Source: Notospermus geniculatus (taxonomy: Eukaryota > Nemertea > Pilidiophora > Heteronemertea > Lineidae). From it: a stretch of 64,000 nucleotides of DNA. Both the position numbers and the translations under genes were made by a program. The stretch is taken from the NCBI GenBank assembly GCA_002633025.1, contig NMRB01000004.1, forward strand, positions 587,959 through 651,958, read 5' to 3'. The notes below the pieces were generated by a model. It was given only the letters and a program-made list of their open reading frames with translations. It had not been told where the DNA came from and searched no databases. Numbering within the stretch: position 1 is the stretch's first letter; every line of letters starts with the position of its first letter. Below are positions 11,837 to 22,936 of the stretch, one piece after another.

Positions 11837-14800
11837 AGCATGTGGCATCTTCTGGAATTTATACAACGGTTTGGCACTGAAAGAAGGTGGAACATCATCA
11901 GGCCAATTGGATTTTGCTCAGGAAAACATTTCCGAAACGGAAAGATTCGAAGTTTTTTTGAAACAATGACGATCTTATGCTGAATCCCAACAGTTCCTTC
12001 ACTGACTCCGCCATAAATCAACTCACGTGTGTGTGGTGCAGCTTAACGACGGTTTCAGAGAAGTAATGCAACGAACAATGATGAGGTGGACTGCAGTAAG
12101 GATGTCACGAGCAGGACATGAATCTTTAATTACCTGATATTCACAGCTGTCTCCCACACATACGGCTGTCTCAGGGAAGCAAACATGTAATAAAGACTGT
12201 AAGCCGCAAATACATTCTCGTACACCGAAATGAAGAAACTCATCAGGAGTATCGCGCCGGCAACACCTGGAATAAAGAAAAGGACAGTATACGTTACAAC
12301 GAAGATAAACCAATGTCATTGCCAAGAAGATGGCAATAATGCTAGGATATGCTGTACCTTTAATATGAAAACTGTTTGTAATTTGCAGCAAAAGTAAAGA
12401 AAAAAATCAAGAAAAAAAATCAATGATAGGATAGATGTATGTTGTACCTTGGAGGAATTATACTGACTACATTATACTCAGTATAATTCCTCCAAGGTTG
12501 TACATAAAGGTACACACACCAGGTGTGATAGGAATCAACGTCCTAGGAATGCAAGTCCGCCAAACAATAGCCCGCTATTGTAAGGTTGTATTTGAATGGT
12601 CATGGTCTCCATAGCCATACATGTATTCTAATCACTCGCTGAACAATAAGGCCGAACTTTGATTCCAGGGGGACTTTGATCCCTGTCACACCGGAATCAA
12701 CCTCAGGATGATAATGGCAACTTACCCTTCAGTATGGGGACATACTGACTGAATATCCCCATGACACCTTCCCTCACCACCGCTCCCACCTTCATCTGTA
12801 CGTAAACGATTGGAATACATATCACCACCAAGAGGAGGTAGTACGCAATCAGAAACAGTCCTAAAAGACAGAAAGTGGTGGTTGATGATTTGACCTTGGG
12901 GAGACATATAGAAAGGAGGACTGGTCCAAGGACTGACCCTTGGGGCACACCCTATGAATATGATTTGAGTTCAGGGAAGTTACTATCAGTCAGGATTTTC
13001 TGTGTCCTGGAGGCAAGAAAGAGGTAAAGGAGAGGTAATATGGGTAATGGCTAGCTCTCTCAGCTGGCTGTGAAACCAGGCTCCTCGCTGTACAGTCATA
13101 AAAAGGACTGAGGTTACTCTGAGCAAGGAGGGAAGTGGGAAACATGATTTAATCCAAGGGTGAATTGCCTGGTGATTGACCCCGAACATGTAGTTCTAAG
13201 GTCAGCTACAAGAGCCTGTCGTGTCACTGTATGAAGTGGTGCTCATGAATCATTGATCGACCTGAAGGCTGCAGAATGTTCCTTTTATTTACCACAAGCT
13301 CGATAAAACCAATTGTATTGGTTGCCATAGCAACTTGTTCTCCATGGAGATTTGGCGTTTCTCACTGCCATATGAAACCAGAGTATGGTGGTACACACGA
13401 AAATATCATGGCGTTGACCAGAAATAACGAATACATCGGTGTGTGAACAGACAGATCGGTTCTAGCCTTCTGCAGAGCTACTGAGGTGGTTGGCTTGCCT
13501 GGGCCAAATGAGGTTGAGGGGGAAAATGTCTGTAACAGTTTGGGGCGGAGGGATGGGATTTGTATGATTCCTTGATCTGGCTACCTGTTACAACCAATAA
13601 TGTCACAATTGACCAATAATGTCACAACCGATGATAATGTCACAATTGTGACATTATGAACACCTCGTCCAACCAATAATGTCACAACTTGCTAATAATG
13701 TCACAACTTTTCCTTACCGATAATGTCGCAACATTTTGACCAATAATGTCACAACTTTTCCTTACCGATAATGTCACAACATTTTGACCAATAATGTCAC
13801 AACCCTAGTAACTAGCGCATATCATGTCGGGATAATGTGATGGTGATTTTTTCGCCCCTCCGTCATGGAAGACAAAGTAGTCTGAGCAAAAAAATCCTGC
13901 TTTGACCATGAAAGACACCTTAATCATATCTTCACCCCGTAGGAGTTCCCGTGTCATCACCCCCTAGGATCTCCTTACTGGAGGAAACAGTGTTCGTAAT
14001 TTGCCGTAATTTACAGTGTATTTTCCTATTATTCTTTATACTACGGGAATAATAGGAGCAGTCAGCCGCGCATATTGCCAACAGATGGCAGCAAAGTTCT
14101 AGCGGACCAATGTACAAGAAAATCTACGTGATTGCTGGTCGATCAGTAATGACTGGGTCCGCTATATGCATTGAATTGGGCCGTAGTGACACCTATTGGT
14201 CAACTCGCTGACAGCTCCTATTACCTTTTCTTGATATGACACTACAGAGATATACATGTATCATAATTTATCTTTCTCAGAATTCCAACCAGTAACCTGA
14301 ACCTTTTTTCGCCTTTTTAGCTCGCCTGTGCTGAGCACTTACGATGGTGCAGTGTCCGTCGTCCGTCGTCGTCGTCCGTTAGCAGGGCATGTTTCGTAAC
14401 CGCTGGGGCTATTGATCTGAAACTTGGTACATATATGGCCCTAGGTCAGATGACCTATGACACCAAGCTTCGGTCCGATTCGTGTCTTGGCTTGGCCTCC
14501 AGGACGGTGGCCAAAACCAAAACCACAAAAAGTGCAGTAACTCCTGAACAAATGACTGGATCATTTTAAAAATCACCGTCACATTATCCCGACATGATCT
14601 GCGCTAGTTACTGGGGTTGTGACATTATTGGTCAAAATGTTGTGACATTATCGGTAAGGAAAAGTTGTGACATTATTGGTCAAAATGTTGCGACATTATC
14701 GGTAAGGAAAAGTTGTGACATTATTAGCAAGTTGTGACATTATTGGTTGGACGAGGTGTTCATAATGTCACAATTGTGACATTATCATCGGTTGTGACAT

Positions 14801-17800
14801 TATTGGTCGATTGTGACATTATTGGTTGTAACACCTACAACGCCATTTAATGGAAGGTTTTGGTGGACTGGTAGTAAAAATCTGCATCGTGGATACACGA
14901 ATAATGACATTACCAAAATCTGATTTAGGTGACAGCAGCCATCAGATAGAACCCACCACACAATTTCAGGACGTCACATTTAAGATCACTACGATTGGAT
15001 CTTGCCAGATCTGACAAGTTAATGGATTATGTAAGTGACAGAATGACAAGCGTATTATTGGAATGAGATGCAGTGGTAATCGAAAATTCTATTAAAGAGG
15101 TATCTGGCGTGTCAGCTAGCATCCAGCCTCAGCTGCACGGAGCCATAGCTACTACAGTCCGAGTCGAGTTTAGGTGTCTCCAGACCACAGAATGACCGTC
15201 CCTGTACCATTGTAACCTTGGTAGTCAACTACCAGATGCGGATTCCAGAGGATCTTACATGTATAGGCCTACTGGTATGGCCGTTTATATATCCGTAAAT
15301 AAATACGTTACAAATACATGTACAGATGTTGTATGAAGTCATGATCTCTTCGCTGTGATGTGACTTGAACGTTTTGAGTCGTAGCAAAGACGTTGAGGGG
15401 CGCTGCAGTCGTCAGGATGATCTGGAGTCGTAGCTGAGAATGACGTTGGGCGGCGCTGTAGTCGTAAATATGGTCTAGGCTAGAAGCTGATCCGAACTAG
15501 CCTATAATCGTTACAAAATTACTAGTACACTGTTAGAAAAAACAGTAGATTTTACAGAAATTTTTTTACAGAATCAGTTCGTAAATGATAATAATGGGAT
15601 TTTTTTTGTTATTTTACAGCAAAGTCCTTCTTAAAACATATTTTCCCTGTCATTTACAGAATTCACATGTTAAAATACAGGATACATTCTTTTTTTCCTG
15701 TAAATTTACGACAATTTCTGTAGTTCCTGTTCTTAAAACGAAACATATTGTAAAAGTACTGAACTTTATTAAAATAAATACAGATCTCCTTAGAATTCTT
15801 AATAGTGAATTTCTATATTTTTACAACATCTGCCTTTAAATATAAGGCCGCTATTCTTCTACGGAGATTGTTCTAAATTTACAGAAACTCTGTGTTTCAA
15901 CAGAAACTGTCCGTAAATGAAAATAATGGATTTTTTTGTAAAGTCCTTTTTACAGAAACTGTTTGTAAATGATAATAATGGAATTTTTTGTAAGGTCTTT
16001 TTACAGAAACTGTTCGTAAATGATAATAATGGAATTTTTTGTAATGTCTTTTTACAGAAACACTTCGTAAATGATAATAATGGATTTTTTGTAGAGTCAT
16101 TTACAGAATTCACGTTAAAATACAGGATACATTCCTTTTCCTGTACATTTATGACAATTTCTGGAGTTCGTGTTCTTAAAAAGAGACTATTCTAAATTTA
16201 CAGAAAAAGGATTATTATCTGTGTTTTAACCGGTGACTTCTATAATCGAGAGGTTAAGAGATCGCTCCGTTAACGGTAACACTAACGCTAACGTTATTTT
16301 TTGCATTGCAAATGTACGTCAGAAATAGCGTTATCGTTAGTGTTATCGTTAACAGATCGGTTTCTTAACCTCTCGAATGACGTGAAACATTTATGCAAAA
16401 AGTTGTATATTTACGCAATAACTTGTAATTTTACAACTTCGCCGAAGTAGTGAATCATTCTGCGCATGTGCAGTTTGTACTTCCGATTGTTGGCTTCCGT
16501 ATACTGTGAGTTGATATTTCGAAGTTTTATCTCATCAAATCCTTGAAAAATCTTATTTATAAACGGAAACAGAAAAGACATTTAATGGTATTTACTGTAG
16601 GTCTGCTAGCATGCAGTGGCTGGTGGAGTGACCATTACCCTCCTTCTCCAATGCAGTTTGTTGTTTTTATCGTTACTATACCCAGTTGTTTTCTTCACTG
16701 AATATTCATTTGATTTCATTATTACAGTCCATTTGTGCCATTTGTGATATGACGTTTGATCATAAAGAAATGTAACCATTCCTTTATGGCTTAATCATAA
16801 GTCAGTTCCCAGTACTTCTTTGTTTTTACAGGAAGCAATTTTGTGCTGAAATGGTACCACCTATAAATTTACAGAAAGTGCCTGCAGCAGAGTCCCCAGT
16901 ATTTCTGTGTTTTTACAGGAAGCAATTTTGTGCTAAAATGGTACCACCTATAAATTTACAGAAAGTGCCTGCAGCAGAGTCCCCAGCATTTCTGTGTTTT
17001 TACAGGAAGCAATTTTGTGCTAAAATGGTACCACCTATAAATTTACAGAAAGTGCCTGCAGCAGAGTCCCCAGCATTTCTGTGTTTTTACAGGAAGCAAT
17101 TTTGTGCTAAAATGGTACCACCTATAAATTTACAGAAAGTGCCTGCAGCAGAGTCCCCAGCATTTCTGTGTTTTTACAGGAAGCAATTTTGTGCTAAAAT
17201 GGTACCACCTATAAATTTACAGAAAGTGCCTGCAGCAGAGTCCCCAGCATTTCTGTGTTTTTACAGGAAGCAATTTTGTGCTAAAATGGTACCACCTATA
17301 AATTTACAGAAAGTGCCTGCAGCAGAGTCCCCAGCATTTCTGTGTTTTTACAGGAAGCAATTTTGTGCTAAAATGGTACCACCTATAAATTTACAGAAAG
17401 TGCCTGCAGCGGAGTCCCCAGTACTTCTGTGTTTTTACAGGGATCTGATGAGGGCAGTTACAGATTTCTGTATTTGTAACTTCACCTGTAAATATACAGA
17501 AAGTGCTGGGGACTCTGCTGCAGGCACTTTTCTGTAATTTTATCGACAAAATTTCTAACAGTGTAGACGCGAGTTCGTAATTTTTGATCTGACCGTTGCG
17601 ATGATCTTGAAAAACTCTACGTCGTTCATGTTGTTGTTTTGGCCGAGCAACAACGAGGAGAGACCATGGCTTTACAAGGATTTTATTTTGCGACGTCTAT
17701 ATTTGCGAATAAGCAGTGATTCCAAGCCAAACACTAACTATATGATTAATAGTCTGTCACATGACGATCATTATTCACACCCACGTTCAGATAACCATAG

Positions 17801-20351
17801 TTTACTACCGCCATGTACATAAATTCAGTCTCAGCCTGAATATCGTGACATCATGTCTGGAGGCCATCAGTCATCAGCTGTATTCCTCCTCAGAGATGCT
17901 GCCGACAAGTCCCGAGGGATGCCATCAATACCTCATTCATCCTTTGCTTCGCTTGTGGTTAATACTCCATGACTATTGCTGCAGAACTAATTGCCGATTT
18001 CCGCATTATCACCAAGATGAATTATCCCTTCGTATCATTGCCCTCGTCGGCACGCCTTAAATAAACCTCATTATTTCTTGTTTGTTCATGAGATGATTTT
18101 TTTCACCATACATTCAAATCTTGCGGTTGGGCTTTGATGAAGTCGCTGTGCCTGAAATGCCTCTCACAGCGTGAGGACATGGCACGCGTCGGCGTGGCTC
18201 ACCAACTGTCGGCAACGTAGGCCATTAAACAATTACTCACACCGCGTTAATTTCAAGAGCGAAACCACTCCATCATGTCACTTTCACCCACTTATCTCTT
18301 AACATTTCCTATTGTCTTCACGTATTAACGACGCTGAACAATATTGTGGGGACGGGATAATCCTACCATTAAATAGGATTAGTCATCGGGTTTTTACAAT
18401 AGAAAGGATTGGTCCTTTAGGCATTATGTAAAGGACGCTTACCTCTGTGAGTCAGAGGCGCAAAGACCACACAGTAAGGAAGAATCAGCGAACTGGGACA
18501 GGGACATTGGGATGTCAAGGTCATCAGGAACATTGAAGGAGATATTTCCCAAGTGGGTGATCCGAAAAGCGGAAGACAACATTGCCGCTTCCGTTTCGGC
18601 CACTGGGGCAGACAAACAGCTATCAAGGCCATCAATGACTGGTAATTTAAACAAGTTATCTTCGATATATGGTGATAGCAAAAGGAAAACGCCCTCAGGC
18701 AATCCAGGTACGGCCAACTATAGATCTACAGCTGAGACTGTTATGGATGAGTTGGCTGTCGACGTAAGCCATCCCGAGAACATCAGTCGTCACCACACAT
18801 GGTGACGAAGGGAGCGAGCACTAAGAACCCCTGATGTTCTCATGAGGCGTAGGCTGCCTCACTGCTGTTTAGATAGCCTACACCAGATAGAGTTCTTGCT
18901 TCCTACAAACTAAGCTGGAGCCAGTCCAGACTGGACATAATTCCCTCCAGAACCTCTTCTCTATTCAACTTTCCCCTAAATTCTGCCAAAACCACACGAC
19001 ACCATGACCTTTCAAGTTAGATCCTATCGTTTAAACATTGATCTCGGAATAGACATTTCATGCCTATCTCATTACGACATGCAGATCAGTGTCCGCCTGA
19101 AGACCCCAGTTGATTGCCGTAGCTTTTCTTATCCACTTGTATCGATCTTATTACAAGTACATGTTGGCTTCATGAGAATGATGTAGCAGTATGAACGGGT
19201 ACAGTAAGCAATTGATTTGCAGCCACAGGGTTGAGCATCTTCCATACAACACCACGAGCTGTTGCGAACACTTCGTTCTATTTTCGCTTTGATACTGCGT
19301 GTTAATGAGTGTTTTTTCAGATATTGAACTGAGTGCTAAGTGCTATCCACTCTCCTTGAAGCTGTTATTGCGAATGAATGTATAAACAGAGTAATTTGCC
19401 GAGTATAAGGCCCATGAAAGAACCAGCAGTTGTGCGCACACATGTGTGCAATTCATACTTCCAACCGGTATGGTTTTCCTTATTTCCATTCCGCATTGAT
19501 GGAAGTATGAATTAGACCATACTAGATTAGAAGATGCACTTCTCCACCCGCACAGCGGTCTCACTTGTGGACATAGGCCTAGTTGGTGGGTAGGCCTACT
19601 TCCGCCCGAAAAAAGATGGTCACTGCACAATGAACAGTATATGCCAATGATTACCGCCTTCTTTCAGCCAAGGTTACAATCAGTAAGTAACGTTTGATAT
19701 TCAACGAAGTTTTTCATTGTAACATGACTTCTGGACGATAGCAAAGGAACGCCAGCTTCCTCTTCAGCAAAATATCAGTAGGATGGCAATATAGGTCTGG
19801 GCATTGAGTCTATCCATTCCTTATTGCTTCCCCCGGCGTACCCTCCACCACCGGCTCAACCTGCCGCTTTACCATCGCTGCTGTGTAATCCCACCACACT
19901 GTCTCAAGGCACATTTTCTCATACAACGCTACATGTGTCTGAATAGATACGGCCGGTGTGTGGAATATGAAATTAATTGGATGAATCTTGCCTGGTAACT
20001 GAATCAACAAGTGGTTGCTAACGCGTCGGGTCAGTGTGACTAAGGAAAGACTCGAGACGCTCCTTCCCATCCTCATCATGTCCCATCTAGTCGCTCCCTC
20101 CGTCACCGCAATTGTGTGCGGTGACGAACGGGAGCGACCGCTGAGAACCTCTGCATATTCTCAGGATGCTCCATTCCTTCACCGCTTGCAAAAACATCGG
20201 TCTACTCACCGGTATGTTCATAGATCAGGAACGGGAACCTCCAAACGCCATCCAGGCCAACGGAATAGGTACATATTAATCCAAACTGTACCAGATTCCA
20301 TTTTGCCTTGTCGAAGAACGGGTCGGAGTCCTCGTAGTTGTCCAGTTCCAT
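8234..20351 (-). CDS. SLC6-family (neurotransmitter symporter-like) transporter, 13 coding exons
   Basis: Coding exons on the minus strand: 20351-20210, 12860-12726, 12266-12134, 11608-11476, 11378-11178, 10721-10615, 10395-10271, 10045-9933, 9744-9604, 9485-9389, 9074-8995, 8742-8572, 8431-8234. Every junction has GT-AG and a matching phase, and the total is 1776 nt (591 aa), the usual SLC6 length. The start ATG has a good context (CCAAAATGG). TM1 carries VWRFPFLIYEH, the SLC6 signature; TM3 has ISVYENVFAAYSLYYMF; TM4 has GSIPWYLALSLLGAW. The expected product is a 12-TM plasma-membrane protein. It is a divergent member: the conserved TM1 Asn of GLGNVWRFP is Gly (GLDGVWRFP), and the TM8 Asp-Ser before GlnPhe is missing (FILHKQ). 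The fold is clear, but the substrate cannot be called. Exons 4-13 lie in the second of two tandem units, so splicing to the first unit's copies is also possible. Confidence 0.8.
12448..12496. mobile_element. 49-bp mini-palindrome, same family as 7589-7621
   Basis: The same CTTGGAGGAATTATAC terminus is inverted at the other end, flanked by GTTGTAC on both sides (12441-12447, 12497-12503). It lies in the intron between SLC6 exons 2 and 3. Confidence 0.7.
13587..14832. mobile_element. Foldback-type element with about 260-bp terminal inverted repeats
   Basis: The left arm 13587-13850 and right arm 14568-14832 are inverted copies built from short repeats of the type CCAATAATGTCACAA. Both termini read GTTACAACC inward, and ACCT flanks each end (13583-13586, 14833-14836), suggesting a 4-bp target duplication. 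The 0.7-kb centre has no long open frame. It includes a GTCCGTCGTCCGTCGTC-rich stretch at 14355-14385 and a downstream segment that looks like an older dispersed repeat. It lies in SLC6 intron 1. Confidence 0.75.
15901..16107. repeat. 51-bp tandem repeat, about 4 units
   Basis: Units start CAGAAACTG at 15901, 15953, 16004 and 16055 and contain TAAATGATAATAATGGA. They lie inside the 15528-17563 element. Confidence 0.85.
16246..16376. mobile_element. Palindromic MITE (TCGAGAGGTTAAG family)
   Basis: Termini TCGAGAGGTTAAGAGATCGC and its inverse enclose GTTAACGGTAACACTAACG-type repeats. Related copies lie at 45000-45092 and, more degraded, at about 2960-3115 and 9140-9295. Confidence 0.7.
16804..17443. 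repeat. 87-bp tandem repeat, about 7 units
   Basis: Each unit contains ATGGTACCACCTATAAATTT followed by a CTGCAGCAGAGTCCCC segment, and the units are almost identical. The same CTGCAG segment is present once in inverted orientation at about 17505-17530, so the array has amplified inside one arm of a palindromic element. Confidence 0.9.
17566..20209. other. Remainder of SLC6 intron 1; no gene recognised
   Basis: Short open frames exist on both strands (for example around 18440-18800), but none has splice context or recognisable similarity. Small hairpins with GGTGACGAAGGGAGCGA-type arms occur at about 18785 and 20090. Confidence 0.5.
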
Positions 20352-22936
20352 TTTGGTAGCCTACCAAGTGACTTCAAGCTGAGACGGTTAAGAATTTAAT
20401 GTCATGGTTACTTTGGTTGGGAGATCAGCTGAAAAACAAGGATGCCACTGAAAGCTTACTGTGTTTGGTCATTTCCGACATGAAAGTCATTGAAAAAACT
20501 GATCAACCGTCTCCTCCAAAGTAGCCCAATAAGGACATGGATACTTATTTCAAACATGATTAGTTTTCCATCAAAATTTAGGCATTCCAGACCCAAAACG
20601 GCAGGTGTTTCCCTCATGCATTTAGTGCAGAACACCGATTTTCAGTGTTGCTGTTAAACCACGTTTTTGAATGTTCCACGTCTGTGAGCGTTCCCCTTCT
20701 ATTATCTGACGGAATGAACAGCCATTTGACAATAGGGGACACACTGAGAAACATGTCGATCTATCTGCCAGCGTTTTCCAAACAAATAAGGGGAACACTG
20801 ATATACGGAAACTCTGGCAGATGTTACACCGTGATGAATACTGAAAATCTCGGTGTTCTGAAGTACATCGTTGATTCTCACTGTTTATTTTGTAAGGGCA
20901 TGTTCGTATGAAATGATCAAAATCGTAGTTTAAATCCTCATTAGAGAATTGAGATTCTTTTCGACTGAAATATCATAGCTTTGCTGGTATCACTGAGAAG
21001 AGCATCAACAATCCGATAAGCTTGTCTCAGCATCATCATACTGCTGCATCATCATAGGATACTGCTACAATACAAAGGAACACTTATAGGAAACCTCAGT
21101 TGTCATGGTAACGGAATGGTAGCACACCTGGTTCTGACAGATAATGGTGGAATTCTGAGGACATCATAACCCTCTTGTTGCTAAAGGCTAGGGTCTACTA
21201 CTCACTGGATTGGGAGCCTCATGGCGCGGGNNNGGCCCCCCCCCCCCCCCGCCCTGCCAGTATTCCCCGACCAAACAGAGCGACAGGAAAAACTGTGACT
21301 TGACAATAAATTGAGGTACACGCAGAGACGTGTTAATCAGTTGTCAGACGTCACAAAAACGAAGGGAGACGCTGAGCGATAGGAACACTGGCAGATGTTA
21401 CACTGGCATGGGATATTCTTGGGTTGAAGAGCCGCGAATGGGGCCAGCAGGATCGCAAGTGGAAAGCAGTATTCTCCGTTCATTGGTATATGTTTTAAAT
21501 GAGAATCATCTCAATACTCGCGAAATTTTTAATTCGGCAGGCCACTGTGCCAAGAGAACTCGGATTGTTACGGTCAGCATTAGGACTGAATGTGATTACG
21601 AGATATAACCCGAGCCTAAGATATAACTTATGAAATCGGGAAAAGACAAATTGAGTAGCTTACCAGGCCTCAGTGGTTGCTAACATCTAGCAGTCTTGAA
21701 TCAGCCCCAGCCATGAACGTCAGTCACGTCGCCTCAGTCCGTCACCACGACAACTGCGTGCGGCGATCATAGCAGACGTTAGCAAGCTCTCGCGGGCGCT
21801 AATTGGCTGATCGGAAAATCGATCTCACATAATGGGGAAACCCCAAGCGTTAGTCATCGTCTATGAATATCATTGATCTGTGAGCGAGGCTGTTGGGGAA
21901 TCCTGAATTTCATTAGCAGCCAGACAACCAGAAGGAGCAGCGCCAGGGGTAGACTGGTATGGTTTAAAAGAGAAACAACACAAGATTTAATATATATTAT
22001 ACAATCCAATAATTTATTCTTTATACAGCGTATAGGTGAAATATAGTATATTTAGGATTCTTTCTTGTGTCACACTGAATGACAATGAAAGTTGAAGGAT
22101 TCGAAGAATGGCTATAACTAACTGGTTCAATGAGGCAAGTTGGTGACATCTGAGTAAATACACAAATAAGCCGTGTGGAACCAAGTTGAGCAACTTGCAA
22201 AGTGAAAGCAACAGCCCATTCCCAAAAGAAAACCTATCTTGAAATCTAAATTCTGTTCCGTGAGTAGAACGGTGGATCATTTCTTCAGAACTGCATCCTG
22301 AATTGTCAGGGTCTATGTTAAGCTCCTTCCACTGCACTTGTCACTGACCATTGAAGAAATTGGCCCCTTATCAGTGACTGTCAGCAGAGCAAGTTCTCAC
22401 TTGGATATAGGCAATCAAATCTTTGCTTTGAGTTAGATATCAACAAACTTGTATTGGAATTTGATAATATGATTACAATCAAATCTTCAAGAAACTGACT
22501 TAACCCTGACCCAGCAAATGCATTGGTTTATACAAAGTAAAATGTAGGGTTCCTAATGCCAGTACATAACACCTTTTATTCCGCAGCCCAGTACCCAGCA
22601 CACATTGATTATTGTACAGTAAAATAAATTTTTAGAATTGGTTTTATTACACAATAAAATATTCTCATACACATCATATGAGAAGCAGCGTTTCAAATAA
22701 TTCCTTCTTAGTTGTGAATCCTAACTTTGGCTTATGGCAAGACAGCTAGAAGCTGTTTCTGTATAAGGATATTCCATCCCAAGACAGGTAGAAGCTTTTT
22801 CTGTATAAGGATATTCCATCCCAATATAACAACTCTTACAACCAATGGGGTGTAACATAAAACAACCACTGAATGAAGAAGCGTAACTTGAGACAGTGGC
22901 AAATTATTCTGTGTTTCCCACGGATTGCTAAATGTA
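20352..22936. other. Intergenic: SLC6 upstream region and SEC23IP 3' region
   Basis: No coding exon is supported. A dispersed repeat (GTTCCCCTTCTATTATCTGA...) at about 20670-20850 has a relative at about 51710-51850. A 3-base N run sits beside a C homopolymer at 21231. A 42-bp direct repeat (22741-22824) and AATAAA-type motifs on the minus strand near 22645 fall where the SEC23IP 3' UTR is expected. Confidence 0.5.

Larger units (their letters stand above)
15528..17563. mobile_element. 2.0-kb non-autonomous element with internal tandem arrays
   Basis: The ends are CACTGTTAGAAA and TTTCTAACAGTG, each bordered by TA (15526-15527, 17564-17565), as expected for a TA-targeting DNA transposon. The interior consists of ACAGAAA/TTTACAG repeats: about four 51-bp units at 15901-16107 and about seven 87-bp units at 16804-17443. 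A separate 131-bp palindrome sits inside it (16246-16376). No transposase is visible. The long open frame at 16851-17537 exists only because 87 is a multiple of three. Confidence 0.7.

Noticed and set aside
13587-14832. CRISPR-like array because of repeated ATAATGTCACAA
   Set aside because: The repeats are short, irregular and arranged in inverted arms within a eukaryotic intron.
16851-17537. 228-residue open frame made of 29-residue repeats
   Set aside because: It is a translation of the 87-bp tandem repeat in a transposon-like element. The unit length is a multiple of three, so the frame stays open by chance.
18439-18805. Overlapping frames on both strands of about 95 residues
   Set aside because: No splice context, no recognisable motif, and located in SLC6 intron 1.
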